Positions 10,004 through 19,833 are shown, counted from the first letter of the stretch. The stretch: DNA of 64,000 nt from Paenibacillus sp. FSL W8-0426 (GCF_037969725.1 NZ_CP150203.1:1256001-1320000); one strand, 5' to 3'. Notes: generated from the letters alone by a model not told the origin. Program-made: numbers and translations.

Positions 10004-11527
10004 TCAGGACGGGGAGCTCACGGTCGGTTCGTAGTCGAACCAGTCGAACCGGGCAGGCGTGCCTTGGCCGCCCGGGCTGGTGGCGTACATTCCGACGATG
10101 ACGCCGGTGAAGCCGCCCGCTACCTCTGTGGAGAGCAGGTGGGTTTCGCCGGAGCCGAGCTCGACCCATTCACGGTCATTCGTGCAGATGGAAAAGGCGA
10201 AAGCGTCAGGCTCGGCCTGGACCCGAAGGACGAGGGGACCTTGGCCGCAATCCAGCGCGTATTCGGTACGCATGGAGCCTACGACCCGCCGAAGCACGAC
10301 CGATTTGCGTCCATCGACCAGCCTGATGCCCAGATCGTAATGATAATTCCGGTTCATGAATACCGACAGGCCTGCTTCTTCTCCATGCTGCCGGGGTTCG
10401 AAATCGAGATGCGCTTCGATGCGGCACGAAAAATGGCTCAAGCGACGTCCGATGAAGGCTGGGCTTCCACCGGCGTCAAGGGATAACGGGTTACCGTGGA
10501 GGACGAGGTGTCCCGGCTGTTCCATTAGCGACCAACTTCCCGGGGCCGGATTCCGGAGGAATAACCAGTCCATGCCAAGTTTCGGCTGATCGAAGTGATC
10601 TCGCGCGGGCGGATGCGGCCACTTTGCTTCGGCAAGCTGCGGCCCGTCCATCTCGGGATCAATGCGTCCGTCATGGCCGATGATCGGCCAGCCCGCTTCC
10701 GTCCACGTGACCGGGGCCAGAAACGTTTCCCGACCAAGGTGATGGCGAAGCGGATAGGACGGGGGACGGATGCCGAGACAGACGGCCCACCAGCTTCCGT
10801 CCTGAGCCTGCACCAGGTCGGCGTGCCCGGTCGCATGGATGCTGCTCTTCATGCTGCGGTTCGACAAAATCGGGTTGTGGGGACATGGTTCGAACGGGCC
10901 GTACGGATCATTGCTTCGCGCGATCGTTTCCATGTGGCCATACTCCGTTCCACCTTCGGCGATCATCAGATAGTACATGCCGTTGATTTTGTACAAATGT
11001 GGCGCCTCCGGAGCGGCACCCCCGGTTCCTTTCCAAATCAGACGGCTTTCGGTCCGTTTGTTGCCGGTATCCGCGTCGATTTCGCACTGGTAGATGCCTT
11101 CGCCCTCATCACCATTGCATGCCGACTGAAAATATACCCGCCCGTCATCGTCGAAGAGGAGGGACGGGTCGATGCCGTCTTGTGCGACAAACATCGGATC
11201 GGACCATGGCCCTTCCGCATGCCTGCTGCGTACAAAGAAGTTGCCGCCGTCGCTGACATTGGTCGTTGTCATGTAGAACCAGCCTTCATGATGGCGGATC
11301 GTTGGGGCATAGATGCCGCCCGAGGTCCAGGCCCGGTCCAGCGGCAATTGCTCCGGCGTGGTCAGGCAGTGTCCGATTTGCCGCCAGTTCACGAGATCCC
11401 GGCTGTGGAAGATCGGCACTCCCGGATAATATTCAAACGTGCTCGTGACCAAATAATAATCTTCGCCTACCCGGCAGACGCTGGGATCTGGATAAAAACC
11501 GGGAATCACCGGATTGGTATATTTCAT
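10004..11527 (-). CDS. GH43 beta-xylosidase / arabinofuranosidase
   Basis: This 507-residue enzyme has no signal peptide. It has an N-terminal five-bladed propeller (residues 1 to about 320) and a C-terminal beta-sandwich (about 330-500) as in GH43 xylosidases. Catalytic residues read as Asp14 (base, in YPDPS), Asp120 (pKa modulator, in GIDPS) and Glu174 (acid, in PEAPHLY). It should release xylose or arabinose from imported oligosaccharides. AGGAG lies nine bases before the ATG. It is 12 bases downstream of the sugar-binding lipoprotein gene and probably shares its transcript. Confidence 0.88.
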   Translation of the reverse strand: MKYTNPVIPGFYPDPSVCRVGEDYYLVTSTFEYYPGVPIFHSRDLVNWRQIGHCLTTPEQLPLDRAWTSGGIYAPTIRHHEGWFYMTTTNVSDGGNFFVRSRHAEGPWSDPMFVAQDGIDPSLLFDDDGRVYFQSACNGDEGEGIYQCEIDADTGNKRTESRLIWKGTGGAAPEAPHLYKINGMYYLMIAEGGTEYGHMETIARSNDPYGPFEPCPHNPILSNRSMKSSIHATGHADLVQAQDGSWWAVCLGIRPPSYPLRHHLGRETFLAPVTWTEAGWPIIGHDGRIDPEMDGPQLAEAKWPHPPARDHFDQPKLGMDWLFLRNPAPGSWSLMEQPGHLVLHGNPLSLDAGGSPAFIGRRLSHFSCRIEAHLDFEPRQHGEEAGLSVFMNRNYHYDLGIRLVDGRKSVVLRRVVGSMRTEYALDCGQGPLVLRVQAEPDAFAFSICTNDREWVELGSGETHLLSTEVAGGFTGVIVGMYATSPGGQGTPARFDWFDYEPTVSSPS

Positions 11528-11539
11528 CTTGCGCTGCTC

Positions 11540-13228
11540 CTATTCATTCCAAAGTTTTACGCGATCCTGCACGTATTTGGTGAAGCCCTGTTCCATTTTT
11601 TCGACGCCTGCGTTGATCAACTGCTGCTGGTAATCGTCCCAGATGGCATCGAATTGCTCGGGTTTGGACATGACCGCCTGCGGAATGACTTTCCACGTAA
11701 TGTCCTTCACTTTGTTCTCGATGACCTTAATTTCATCGTCGGACGGCACAGAGATATTCCAGGCGGCTCCCCAAGCTTTGGGCGGGAAGTCTTTTTCGTT
11801 CGGGAACAGGTCCATCCAGGTGGTTGCCCCGTAGGCTTTGAGCGTTTCTTTGTCGGCATCGGTGTAGTTGTTCACGATTTGTTCCGGGAAATTTTTGGTG
11901 AAATAATTGCCTGTGGAATCTTGAACGCCGTCTCCATAATGAGCGCCGAGGTTCGTGTACAGTCCAATGCCGGATTCCCGGGTAAACGGGATGTTGTCAT
12001 TGACGATACGCTGCTGCACGTCGTCAGGCACAATGCGCTTGCCGTCTTTCATTTCGTACTGCTTGCCTTCGACGCCCCAATAATTCAGCACCTGTCCTTC
12101 TTCGGAAGCGAGGAAATCGAGAAACTGGATGGCCCGAACCGGATCTTCGTTGGCCGTGGTGATTCCGACGCCCCAGCCGGCCATGAACCCGGTCGATTGG
12201 TAACGGTTGTCCTTGTATTTGTCCGATAACATGACAGAGTAGTGGCCATAGGTCTGGTCATTCATTCCAGCGGCTTTCAATGACTTTTCGGCATCGCTGT
12301 ATCCCCAGTCGACATCGATCAGGCCGATGACCCGACCCGAAGCGATTTTCGCTTGGTATTGGTCATTTTTCTGCACAAAGGATTCCGGGTCGAGCAGTCC
12401 GGTGTTGTACATATGGTTCAGCCATTTGAAGTATTCTTTCTCGCCTTCGGTGCGGAAGTGGTAAGAAGCTTCATGTGTTTCCGGATCGATGTAATATTCG
12501 CCGTCCCCGGATTTGCCGGTCGTTTCGGCTGCCGGGTTGGTCACCGAAATCTGGATGCGCCAGTCGTCCGCATTCAACGTCAGGCCGATGTTTTTGTTGC
12601 CGTTTTCGTCGGTCGGATGTTTTTCGAGATAGTCGCGGATGACGTTTTCATAGTCTTGCAACGTTTTGATCTCCGGGTAACCGGCTTCCTTGACCGCCCG
12701 ATGCTGCAGCTCGAAGCCGCCGCCAGCCACGAAATTCACGCCGTCGATGGCAGAGTAGGTAGGAATGACATAGATGGATGGATCGTCGTTGCTGTAGCGC
12801 AGCCGTTTGATCTGATCGCCGAACAGCTTTTTGAGATTGGGGGCATGCTCCTCGATCAGATCGGTCAGATCCAGCATGGCTCCGGCATCGACGAGTTTAT
12901 CGAGATCGCCTTTGGGACTGATGAGATCGGGGTATTCCCCGCTGGCCGCAATCAGTGCCAGTCGTTGCGCAGGATCGGATATGGCGAATTCGGCATTCAG
13001 CGTCACGCCCGTCTTTTTGGTGATTTCCTTGCCGACGTCGTCCTGCATGTTGTTCCAGTTCGGATTATTGTCCGCGCCAAAGAACGTGAAGGTAACCGGA
13101 TCGGAACCGTCTTTGCCGGCAGTTCCGGTCGTTTGGGCATTCCCGGAACTGCCGCAGCCTGCGAGCAGGCTTAGCGAAAGAACCGCTGCAACCGACAATG
13201 TTGCCGTTTTTCGAATCTTATTTGTCAT
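11540..13228 (-). CDS. Extracellular sugar-binding lipoprotein of an ABC importer
   Basis: This 562-residue solute-binding protein has a lipobox LLAGC with acylated Cys25, followed by a Gly/Ser/Thr-rich linker. The body resembles the large LipO/YtcQ-type binding proteins that work with two permeases and the shared ATPase MsmX in Bacillus relatives. The cognate permease genes are absent from this neighbourhood, so the protein must use permeases encoded elsewhere. The downstream GH43 gene points to xylo- or arabino-oligosaccharides as the ligand (inference). A G-rich ribosome binding site lies five bases before the ATG. Confidence 0.88.
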   Translation of the reverse strand: MTNKIRKTATLSVAAVLSLSLLAGCGSSGNAQTTGTAGKDGSDPVTFTFFGADNNPNWNNMQDDVGKEITKKTGVTLNAEFAISDPAQRLALIAASGEYPDLISPKGDLDKLVDAGAMLDLTDLIEEHAPNLKKLFGDQIKRLRYSNDDPSIYVIPTYSAIDGVNFVAGGGFELQHRAVKEAGYPEIKTLQDYENVIRDYLEKHPTDENGNKNIGLTLNADDWRIQISVTNPAAETTGKSGDGEYYIDPETHEASYHFRTEGEKEYFKWLNHMYNTGLLDPESFVQKNDQYQAKIASGRVIGLIDVDWGYSDAEKSLKAAGMNDQTYGHYSVMLSDKYKDNRYQSTGFMAGWGVGITTANEDPVRAIQFLDFLASEEGQVLNYWGVEGKQYEMKDGKRIVPDDVQQRIVNDNIPFTRESGIGLYTNLGAHYGDGVQDSTGNYFTKNFPEQIVNNYTDADKETLKAYGATTWMDLFPNEKDFPPKAWGAAWNISVPSDDEIKVIENKVKDITWKVIPQAVMSKPEQFDAIWDDYQQQLINAGVEKMEQGFTKYVQDRVKLWNE

Positions 13229-13286
13229 GTTAACCCCCCTGAGGATAATGGTTGATAAAGCCCAAAGATCGGTGGAGCCGAGCTAT

Positions 13287-13300
13287 TGCGTGCGCTTTCA
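13287..13300 (-). promoter_or_regulatory. Candidate CcpA cre site
   Basis: On the minus strand TGAAAGCGCACGCA matches the cre consensus at all but one informative position. It lies between the binding-protein gene and the divergent AraC regulator, where catabolite repression of sugar uptake would be expected. Confidence 0.35.
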
Positions 13301-13506
13301 AGAAGGCGCTGCATGAGCGTCATCTTCATGCCAAGGCTTTCGGAACACGGTTCGGGAGCCTCTTGCATCTCTCTTTTGCGCCTGCTCCATAATGGCTTAT
13401 GAAGCATATTCTAACGTTTTCCTGATGCGTGAAACCTTGATTATTCGGTCGTGGAGTAGCATGATATAGACATGGTTCCAATCTATGAATTTCGGAGGAA
13501 AGACCA

Positions 13507-14370
13507 GTGAGCAACGCATATTTGAATTGGTTTACAACCGACCAGCATTTTCCGTTCTACATTCAATATGGGGGACATGACGAGGATACCGATCTTCATC
13601 GGCATGTCGATTTTTCGGAGCTCGTGATCGTGTTGAAGGGAAATGCAACGCATATTGTGCATACGGAAGAGTCTTTCATCAAAAAAGGAAACGTGTTTGT
13701 TATTAACGGGAGTACCCCGCACGCATACAAAGATCCGCATGACTTCAACATCTGCAATATCATGTACAGGCCTGAGATGCTGGCGGCGGCAGGGCCGGAT
13801 CTGCGGACGTCCAACGGATTTCAGGCATTGTTCGTTTTGGAACCGCTTTACCGGAAAACGCACCCGTTTCCCAGCCAGCTCGCGCTGCCGATCTCGGACA
13901 TGGAGTATGTCTCTTCGTTGGTTTCGGTCATGATCGGGGAATATCACGAGAAGCAGCAGGGACACCAAACGATGCTGATGTCGCGTTTCATGGAACTGGT
14001 CGTCTATTTGTCCAGGCAGTACGATTCTCAGGAACAGGGGAATGATAGCAACACATTGATGCATTTGGCGAATGCGGTCTCGTATATTGAAGATCACTAC
14101 GTCGAGCCATTGTCGCTGGAGGAGATTGCAGAGAAGTCTGGCATATCGGTGAGACATTTGAACCGTATTTTTCGTACCCATTATCAAATGACGCCCATTT
14201 CCTATTTGCAGCGTCTGCGCCTGGACAGGGCAGGCACCTTGCTTAAGCACACAAACCTGTCCATCACGCAAATTTCATATGAATGCGGCTTCAATGACAG
14301 CAACTATTTCACCCGCCAATTTACCAGGGCGCATGGCATCTCCCCCAAGGCCTACAGGCAGAGGCAATAA
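13507..14370 (+). CDS. AraC-family transcriptional regulator
   Basis: This 287-residue protein has an N-terminal cupin sensor domain (DLHRHVDFSELVIVLKG; GNVFVINGSTPHAYKD) and a C-terminal pair of helix-turn-helix motifs (SLEEIAEKSGISVRHLNRIF and ITQISYECGFNDSNYFTRQF), ending in the usual GISPKAYR. It is divergent from the binding-protein/GH43 operon and is probably its sugar-responsive activator. The start is GTG at 13507, with GGAGG seven bases upstream. RhaS/RhaR-like proteins are the nearest described relatives. Confidence 0.88.
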   Translation: MSNAYLNWFTTDQHFPFYIQYGGHDEDTDLHRHVDFSELVIVLKGNATHIVHTEESFIKKGNVFVINGSTPHAYKDPHDFNICNIMYRPEMLAAAGPDLRTSNGFQALFVLEPLYRKTHPFPSQLALPISDMEYVSSLVSVMIGEYHEKQQGHQTMLMSRFMELVVYLSRQYDSQEQGNDSNTLMHLANAVSYIEDHYVEPLSLEEIAEKSGISVRHLNRIFRTHYQMTPISYLQRLRLDRAGTLLKHTNLSITQISYECGFNDSNYFTRQFTRAHGISPKAYRQRQ

Positions 14371-14562
14371 TCTGGGTTCGGATTTAAAAGGTTAGGACAT
14401 CTGAAATCCAACAAGGGAACCGAGTCGGTTTCGTGTTGATGACTACTGCCCGATGCACGATTTGCATGTGTCCGGGGAATCATGCAAAAGCAACCAATCC
14501 CATGTTTTCTGCGTATGAGGTATATGTTAGTTGATCAAAGAAATAATGGGGGACTGTCATAG

Positions 14563-15411
14563 ATGGAAACACGCGAACAACTGGATCAGGAATTGGAGCA
14601 GATCCTGAAGTGGGAGAAGGAGCAGAAGGCGCTGTTTATTTGGGATAAACTCGGTCGTTTGCCGTTCGTCATGCTCGATAAGGTGATGCCCAAAGCGCTG
14701 AAAGAGAAGATCGGAACGGCTTTGAACGATGTCGGACAATACGTGCAGCACGGGGGCAAGTTTCTGGTGCAGAAACAGAAAGTAGCCAAGCTGCTGCAGG
14801 AAGAGGCCGAAAAGTCGGGATATGTCATGAAGGATGTTACAGTGACCGAGGTAGAACAAGAAACGGATTCGCAGGCAGACGGCCAGATCCATAGCGTAGA
14901 AGGGCTGCCGCTTGAAGTACTTGACCGCGTTGCGGACAGCATTACCGAGAGCCGGGCGAAGTTTGCGGCAGCGCAGGGGGCAGCGACGGGAATCGGGGGC
15001 ATCGTGACCATTGCAGCCGACATTCCTATGGTCATGGGCATGTCGCTGAAGGTGCTGCAGGAAATGGCGTTATGTTACGGTTACAATCCGGACGATCCGC
15101 AGGAACGCATTTTTATCGTAAAATGCCTGCAATTTTCGTCGGCCGATATCGTAGGCAAAAAAGCGATTATCGATGAGCTTGCCGATTACGACAATCCGGA
15201 GAAGCAAGTAGAGGTTATTTCTCAGATGCAGGGCTGGCGGGAAGTGTTTCTCTCGTACAGTGAATCTTTCGGCTGGAAGAAGCTGTTCCAGCTCATTCCG
15301 ATCGCAGGCATGCTGTTCGGCTCGATCAGCAACAAGGGCACGATCCAGGACGTGGCGGAAGCCGGCAAGATGCTGTACAAGAAGAGATTGATATTGCAGC
15401 GATTGAAGTGA
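14563..15411 (+). CDS. EcsC family protein
   Basis: This 282-residue protein belongs to the EcsC family by its central AAQGAATGIGGIVTIAADIP and the following helix, typical of that group. In Bacillus subtilis EcsC sits with the EcsAB ABC transporter, but here it is alone. It has a charged, coiled-coil-prone N terminus (EQLDQELEQILKWEKEQ) and hydrophobic stretches near residues 150-165 and 240-255 that suggest membrane association. The biochemical role is unknown. A repeat element starts two bases after the stop codon. Confidence 0.75.
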   Translation: METREQLDQELEQILKWEKEQKALFIWDKLGRLPFVMLDKVMPKALKEKIGTALNDVGQYVQHGGKFLVQKQKVAKLLQEEAEKSGYVMKDVTVTEVEQETDSQADGQIHSVEGLPLEVLDRVADSITESRAKFAAAQGAATGIGGIVTIAADIPMVMGMSLKVLQEMALCYGYNPDDPQERIFIVKCLQFSSADIVGKKAIIDELADYDNPEKQVEVISQMQGWREVFLSYSESFGWKKLFQLIPIAGMLFGSISNKGTIQDVAEAGKMLYKKRLILQRLK

Positions 15412-15413
15412 AC

Positions 15414-15530
15414 TATATAAACCGCATGCTTTCGAAGCAGCTTTCTTTCAGAAAACTTTAAGACCGCTTTGCTTCTCCAGATTGGTTCTGCCTCTCCGTT
15501 AACGTGTGTATGTTTTTTGCGGTTTATATA
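15414..15530 (-). repeat. Dispersed TATATA-ended repeat, copy 2 (short form, inverted)
   Basis: This 117 bp element has the same perfect 13 bp ends as copy 1 (TATATAAACCGCA/TGCGGTTTATATA). It carries the shared core on the minus strand (AATCTGGAGAAGC, CGGAGAGGCAGAACC). It is shorter inside than copy 1. Confidence 0.8.
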
Positions 15531-15558
15531 ACAAATATGATTTTACTGGAGTTTAATG

Positions 15559-15602
15559 AAAAACGCCTATTCCGTTGATGACAACGAAATAGGCGTTTTT
15601 TG
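15559..15602. terminator. Bidirectional terminator
   Basis: AAAACGCCTATT.CGTTG pairs with CAACG.AATAGGCGTTTT, with T-runs on both strands. It serves the EcsC gene and the converging MFS gene. Confidence 0.85.
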
Positions 15603-15664
15603 GATGTGCTTACGCGATGCGACGAATCTTCATGGATTAAAGAAACTGTGACACCCTAAGTTTC

Positions 15665-16936
15665 TTATTCTTCGCTGCCGTTTTCTTCCGCCCAACGTTT
15701 CAGCACCTTATCCGAAGGCAGCAGGAAGGTCAGAACCCCGATCAGCGGCAGGAAGCTGCAAAATTGCATGACCGTGGATACGCCGAGGGCGTCGATCCAA
15801 TTTCCAAGCACGAGTGCGCCGAGCCCGCCCATGCCAAAGGCGAGACCTGTGATCAAGCCGGATACCGTCCCGATTTTGCCCGGGATCAGCATCTGTCCGT
15901 AAACGACCGTGACCGAGAAGCTGGACAGGATGATGAAACCGATGATCGCCAGCAATACGCCCGTCCAGAACAGGTTGGCGTACGGCAGCAGTAACGTCAG
16001 CGGAGCAGCGCATGCCATGGACAGGAAGATCATGTTGCGTTTACCGAAACGGTCGGACAACGGTCCGCCAAAGAAGGTGCCAAGTGCACCCGCGGCCAGG
16101 AACATGAAGATGTAAATCTGCGCATCCTCTGTGGACAGGCTGAAGCCTTCTTTCAAATAGAAGGCGTAATAACTGCCGATGGCCGCGTTGTACAGCGAAC
16201 GTACAAAGACGAGGATGATCAGCAGGGTAATGGCTGCCGCAATTTTTTTGCGCAAGGCCGGGTTTGGCGCTCTGCGTGCAGCCGCCTGCTTACGCATGTA
16301 ACCGGAACCGAGCATGCGCCCGTACCAACGGGCGATATAGATCTGTACCGCGATGCCAGCTGCGGCAATGCCGGTGAAACCGATCGCTCCGAACAGGCCG
16401 AACGGGATGAATATCCAGCGCGTCAGCAATGGGGCCAGCGATTGCCCGGCATTACCGCCTACCTGGAAGATGGACTGGGCGAGCCCGCGACGCTGTCCGG
16501 CGGCCATGTTGGATACCCGGGAGCCTTCGGGATGGAAAGCGGCCGAGCCCAAACCAACGAAAATGACCGAGATCAGTACGGCGGCATAATCGTCCGCAAA
16601 GGCAAGCAGCAGCATGCCGGTAAAGGTAAAGCCCATACCGATGGGCAAAATGGAAGGGGTAGGCCTTTTGTCCGCAAACCAGCCGACGACGGGCTGCATG
16701 ATGGATGCGGTGAAGTTGATAGCGAACGAGATCCATCCGATCTGAGTATAACTCAGGTGCATGGAATCCTTCAGAATCGGGAAAATCGCCGGAATGACGG
16801 ACTGGATGGAATCATTGAACAGATGCACCAGACTGATGGCGATCAAGATCCGGTACACGGTGCGCTGGGCATCCGATCCGGGGTCGATTTTGGAACGGAC
16901 GCGGCCGTCCTTGGATAAAGAGGATTGCATAGACAT
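15665..16936 (-). CDS. MFS transporter, fosmidomycin-resistance (Fsr) type
   Basis: This 423-residue protein has about twelve membrane helices and MFS motifs (GWFADKRPTPSILPIG between helices 2 and 3; GPLSDRFGKRNMI between 8 and 9). SLVHLFNDSIQSVIPAIFP and GSAAFHPEGSR are characteristic of Fsr-type exporters. The protein would export a small toxic compound by proton antiport; the substrate is not shown by sequence. AAGGAG lies eight bases before the ATG at 16936. Confidence 0.85.
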   Translation of the reverse strand: MSMQSSLSKDGRVRSKIDPGSDAQRTVYRILIAISLVHLFNDSIQSVIPAIFPILKDSMHLSYTQIGWISFAINFTASIMQPVVGWFADKRPTPSILPIGMGFTFTGMLLLAFADDYAAVLISVIFVGLGSAAFHPEGSRVSNMAAGQRRGLAQSIFQVGGNAGQSLAPLLTRWIFIPFGLFGAIGFTGIAAAGIAVQIYIARWYGRMLGSGYMRKQAAARRAPNPALRKKIAAAITLLIILVFVRSLYNAAIGSYYAFYLKEGFSLSTEDAQIYIFMFLAAGALGTFFGGPLSDRFGKRNMIFLSMACAAPLTLLLPYANLFWTGVLLAIIGFIILSSFSVTVVYGQMLIPGKIGTVSGLITGLAFGMGGLGALVLGNWIDALGVSTVMQFCSFLPLIGVLTFLLPSDKVLKRWAEENGSEE

Positions 16937-17238
16937 GTACAGTTCTCCTTTAGGTCACAGTCGCTGGGGATCTATGCCTTCTATTCTGAGATACTTACTC
17001 ATATTGTTACATAATAGGATAGATTGAGGGCACCGACAAGAGAAAATAATAACCGGATCCATCGATCAACCGAGGGATGCGCATAGGGTTGATTTTACAT
17101 TAACCAAACATTTCTTGTGTTTGACCCAATGACGACGGGCATAGCCGAATGCACGGGCAACGATATATTTAATTAGGAAGCTTGCCTTTGAAGGGGCAAA
17201 TTTCGCTGTGTGTCTGTCCATACAAAACCGCAGGGGAT
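16937..17238. other. Intergenic region between divergent MFS and phosphatase genes
   Basis: I see no gene. The stretch should contain both promoters; I could not fix them with confidence. Confidence 0.4.
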
Positions 17239-17266
17239 TTAACAAAAAGAAGATTTTGGCTTAACA
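17239..17266 (+). promoter_or_regulatory. Possible PhoP-box half-sites
   Basis: Two TTAACA motifs (17239-17244 and 17261-17266) are 22 bases apart, twice the 11-base spacing of Bacillus PhoP boxes, although the middle repeat is poor. They lie about 95 bases before the start of a secreted phosphatase, a typical Pho-regulon gene. Confidence 0.3.
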
Positions 17267-17360
17267 AACGTGCGCTATGATTTTTAACGGACAACTTGTT
17301 GATTCATTACATCATGTGCCCGACAAGGTGCAAAAAGACGAGAGAGGATTTGATCGAATC

Positions 17361-19139
17361 ATGAAATCTTTGAAAAAACAAGCTACTGTAGCGTTATTGG
17401 CTATGCCTTTACTGTTAAGCTCCGTGGGGGCGGGGTACGCCAACGCTGCAACGGGTTCTTTTAACGTGGACCCAGCGCCCGCACCAGCCTGGGGATATTT
17501 CGTGGACAACTACAAAAACAACAAAACCGATAACCAGACGCTGGAGTCCAATCCCGCACTTGGTATTTTGTCCGGCTTCTCCGACCTTTGGAAAACCGGC
17601 GATGCCTGGAATACAGGAAGCAAGCTGAACGAAAGCATTCTGGATCTTAATATTCGCAAAGTATTCAATACATATATGCGCCGCACGGCCGAACAAGCGG
17701 AGAAAGCGTACCTGGATGACCGCCGCAGCCAAAGCTACAGCGTCATTGACGGTTTCGGTCCTTATGCCGATACGTATCGTGCCAAAGCTAAAGCGGAAAC
17801 AACCGTCAAGGAAGTTGCTGCCGATGCAACGACAACGAAGTACAGTGACGAAGGAAATGGCGCAGGGGACGCTGAATCCAGCCTGGGCAAAGTGGTAAGC
17901 TTGGTGAACACGCTGCGTGGCGAATATTCGTCCGGCAATCCGTCCAAATATTATTTCCAATATCCGCGTCCATTCCGTTGGGTGGATAACTCGCTGGTCG
18001 TAAACACGCTTCTTCCGGTACAAAGCAATGAGCCTGAAAAAGACGGCGGTTTCCCGAGCGGACATACCAATGCGGCTTACCTGACCGCTTTTGCGTTTGC
18101 GTATGCTGCGCCTGAACGTTATCAGGAAATGCTGACGAATGCGGCTGAGCTCGGCGAAAGCCGTGTCGTTGCAGGCATGCACTCCCCGCTGGACGTCATG
18201 GGTGGACGCGTATTGGCCACAGCGCTGTCGGCGGCGATTCTGTCCGATCCGGCGAACAGCGAACTGAAGCAAGCGGCTTACGAGCAAGCACAGCGTGAAC
18301 TGATGAACACAGAAGTTAAAGGTCCAGATGCATACGGCGATTATGACGCCAACAAAAAGAAATATACCGAACTGCTGACGTTCGGTTTCCCGCAAATCGA
18401 TTCCAAAACCGAACCGATGGTGGTTCCCAAAAATGCCGAGGTGCTGCTGGAAACGCGTCAGCCGTACTTGAACGATACCCAGCGCCGTGAGGTACTCGCT
18501 ACGACAGGACTGCCTTCCGGTTATCCGCTGCTGAATGATCCGGAAGGTTGGGGACGCCTGAACCTGTTTGCCGCGGCAGATGGTTACGGCGCATTCATGT
18601 CCGACGTTACCGTGAACATGGATGCTTCCAAAGGCGGCTTCAATGCTGAAGATTTGTGGCGCAATGATATTTCCGGCGAAGGCAAGCTGACCAAACAAGG
18701 TACGGGCAAGCTGACGCTTAGCGGAAACAACACTTATTCCGGCGGCACTGTGTTGGAGGAAGGTACGCTTGAGGGTGCTTCGAAAACGGCATTCGGTACG
18801 GCGAGCGTCACCAACAACGGCGGAACGATCGGTGAAGAGGTTGAAGGCCGGTTCGTGATTGGCGGCGACTTCAAACAATCCGCCAAAGGTACGCTGGAGC
18901 TGAACATCAGCAGCAAAAACGACGTATTCCAAGTGGCGAAAAACGCTACCCTTGGCGGCAAGCTGCAACTGAACTTCACGGATGGTTACGTGCCGGCGAA
19001 CGGCGCCACGATCATGACGTTCGGCCAAAAAGCGGCTGGAACGAAGTTTGCTTCCGTGGACGTTTCCGGACTGCCGAGCGGCGTAAAAGCAAGCGTGGTT
19101 TACAAAGCAAACAGCGTTGTGCTGAAAGTGAGCAAATAA
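17361..19139 (+). CDS. Secreted PAP2 acid phosphatase with autotransporter-type beta-strand repeats
   Basis: This 592-residue exported protein has a signal peptide ending YANAATG. The PAP2 phosphatase signature is complete: a KxxxxxRP element in YYFQYPRPF, FPSGHT (His235 region) and SRVVAGMHSPLD (about 267-278). The C-terminal 160 residues contain GTGKLTLSGNNTYSGGT, the autotransporter-associated beta-strand repeat, followed by further beta-rich sequence. That unit is best known from Gram-negative passengers. I chose ATG 17361 because it begins the signal peptide; an upstream in-frame ATG at 17277 is less suitable. Phosphate control is possible. Confidence 0.85.
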   Translation: MKSLKKQATVALLAMPLLLSSVGAGYANAATGSFNVDPAPAPAWGYFVDNYKNNKTDNQTLESNPALGILSGFSDLWKTGDAWNTGSKLNESILDLNIRKVFNTYMRRTAEQAEKAYLDDRRSQSYSVIDGFGPYADTYRAKAKAETTVKEVAADATTTKYSDEGNGAGDAESSLGKVVSLVNTLRGEYSSGNPSKYYFQYPRPFRWVDNSLVVNTLLPVQSNEPEKDGGFPSGHTNAAYLTAFAFAYAAPERYQEMLTNAAELGESRVVAGMHSPLDVMGGRVLATALSAAILSDPANSELKQAAYEQAQRELMNTEVKGPDAYGDYDANKKKYTELLTFGFPQIDSKTEPMVVPKNAEVLLETRQPYLNDTQRREVLATTGLPSGYPLLNDPEGWGRLNLFAAADGYGAFMSDVTVNMDASKGGFNAEDLWRNDISGEGKLTKQGTGKLTLSGNNTYSGGTVLEEGTLEGASKTAFGTASVTNNGGTIGEEVEGRFVIGGDFKQSAKGTLELNISSKNDVFQVAKNATLGGKLQLNFTDGYVPANGATIMTFGQKAAGTKFASVDVSGLPSGVKASVVYKANSVVLKVSK

Positions 19140-19214
19140 GAGGTTTAGGGTATGGTGGCAGATTCGTTCCCAGCGGGATAGAAATGTTAAGCGGAACCAG
19201 GTGACTGCACAGCC

Positions 19215-19461
19215 TATATAGGTTGAACTAGACAATTACACGATAACGGAGAGGGCAGAAAGAATCTGGAGAAGCGAAGCGGTCTAAAAGCGGTCTAAAA
19301 GCGGTCTTAAAGCTCTCTGAAAGAAAGCTGCATCGGAAGCATAAGCTTCACCTTTTCCTTTTGAAAAAAGGGGATCAAAAAAATCTGGGGATAACAGGGA
19401 TCGGAAGATCGTTCTGACCACGTAGTGACTCCGTGTAAAAATCATCGGTTCAACTTATATA
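19215..19461 (+). repeat. Dispersed TATATA-ended repeat, copy 3 (long form)
   Basis: This 247 bp element has ends TATATAGGTTGAAC and GTTCAACTTATATA. It shares the core with the other copies and adds a second block, AAAAAATCTGGGGATAACAG, seen also in copies 4 and 5. The hexadecamer-like unit GCGGTCTAAAA is tandemly repeated inside this copy. Confidence 0.8.
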
Positions 19462-19473
19462 GAGCTAAATCGA

Positions 19474-19507
19474 GAGAACCCCGGAAAATGATCCGGGGTT
19501 CTTTTTG
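19474..19507 (+). terminator. Terminator downstream of the phosphatase gene and repeat
   Basis: AGAACCCCGG/CCGGGGTTCT with an eight-base loop is followed by TTTT. Confidence 0.85.
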
Positions 19508-19571
19508 TATTGCGTGTTAAACGCGACGTTGACGAGGAATGAAGTAACTGTAACAACTGGTATGGCGGTAA

Positions 19572-19679
19572 GGCTTTCATGACACGAAAGCTGTGGTAGT
19601 TGGTGATAAGGTAACGCCGCCTGACGAAGCAATTAAAGGTATTGAGGTTACGATTGCAATGAAGGCATTGGTGGGTTAA
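19572..19679 (+). pseudogene. Possible remnant of a protein-coding gene
   Basis: A 35-codon open stretch reads DTKAVVVGDKVTPPDEAIK and continues to a TAA. A protein-like EVTVTTGMAV is readable just upstream in another frame. There is no start codon or ribosome binding site. I do not recognise the family. The surrounding 19508-20085 has no intact gene. Confidence 0.25.
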
Positions 19680-19833
19680 CGGCAGCTGCTTGAATAAACA
19701 CCATGGTTCCTATGATAGTAACAAAGTTAGGACAGCAAAGGCCGCAACGACAATGATGTCCCTAATGCGTGAAGCTACGGATGTAACGAACATGAGACAC
19801 GTTAATCAGCCCAAATGGAGGCTTTTCAAGGTC

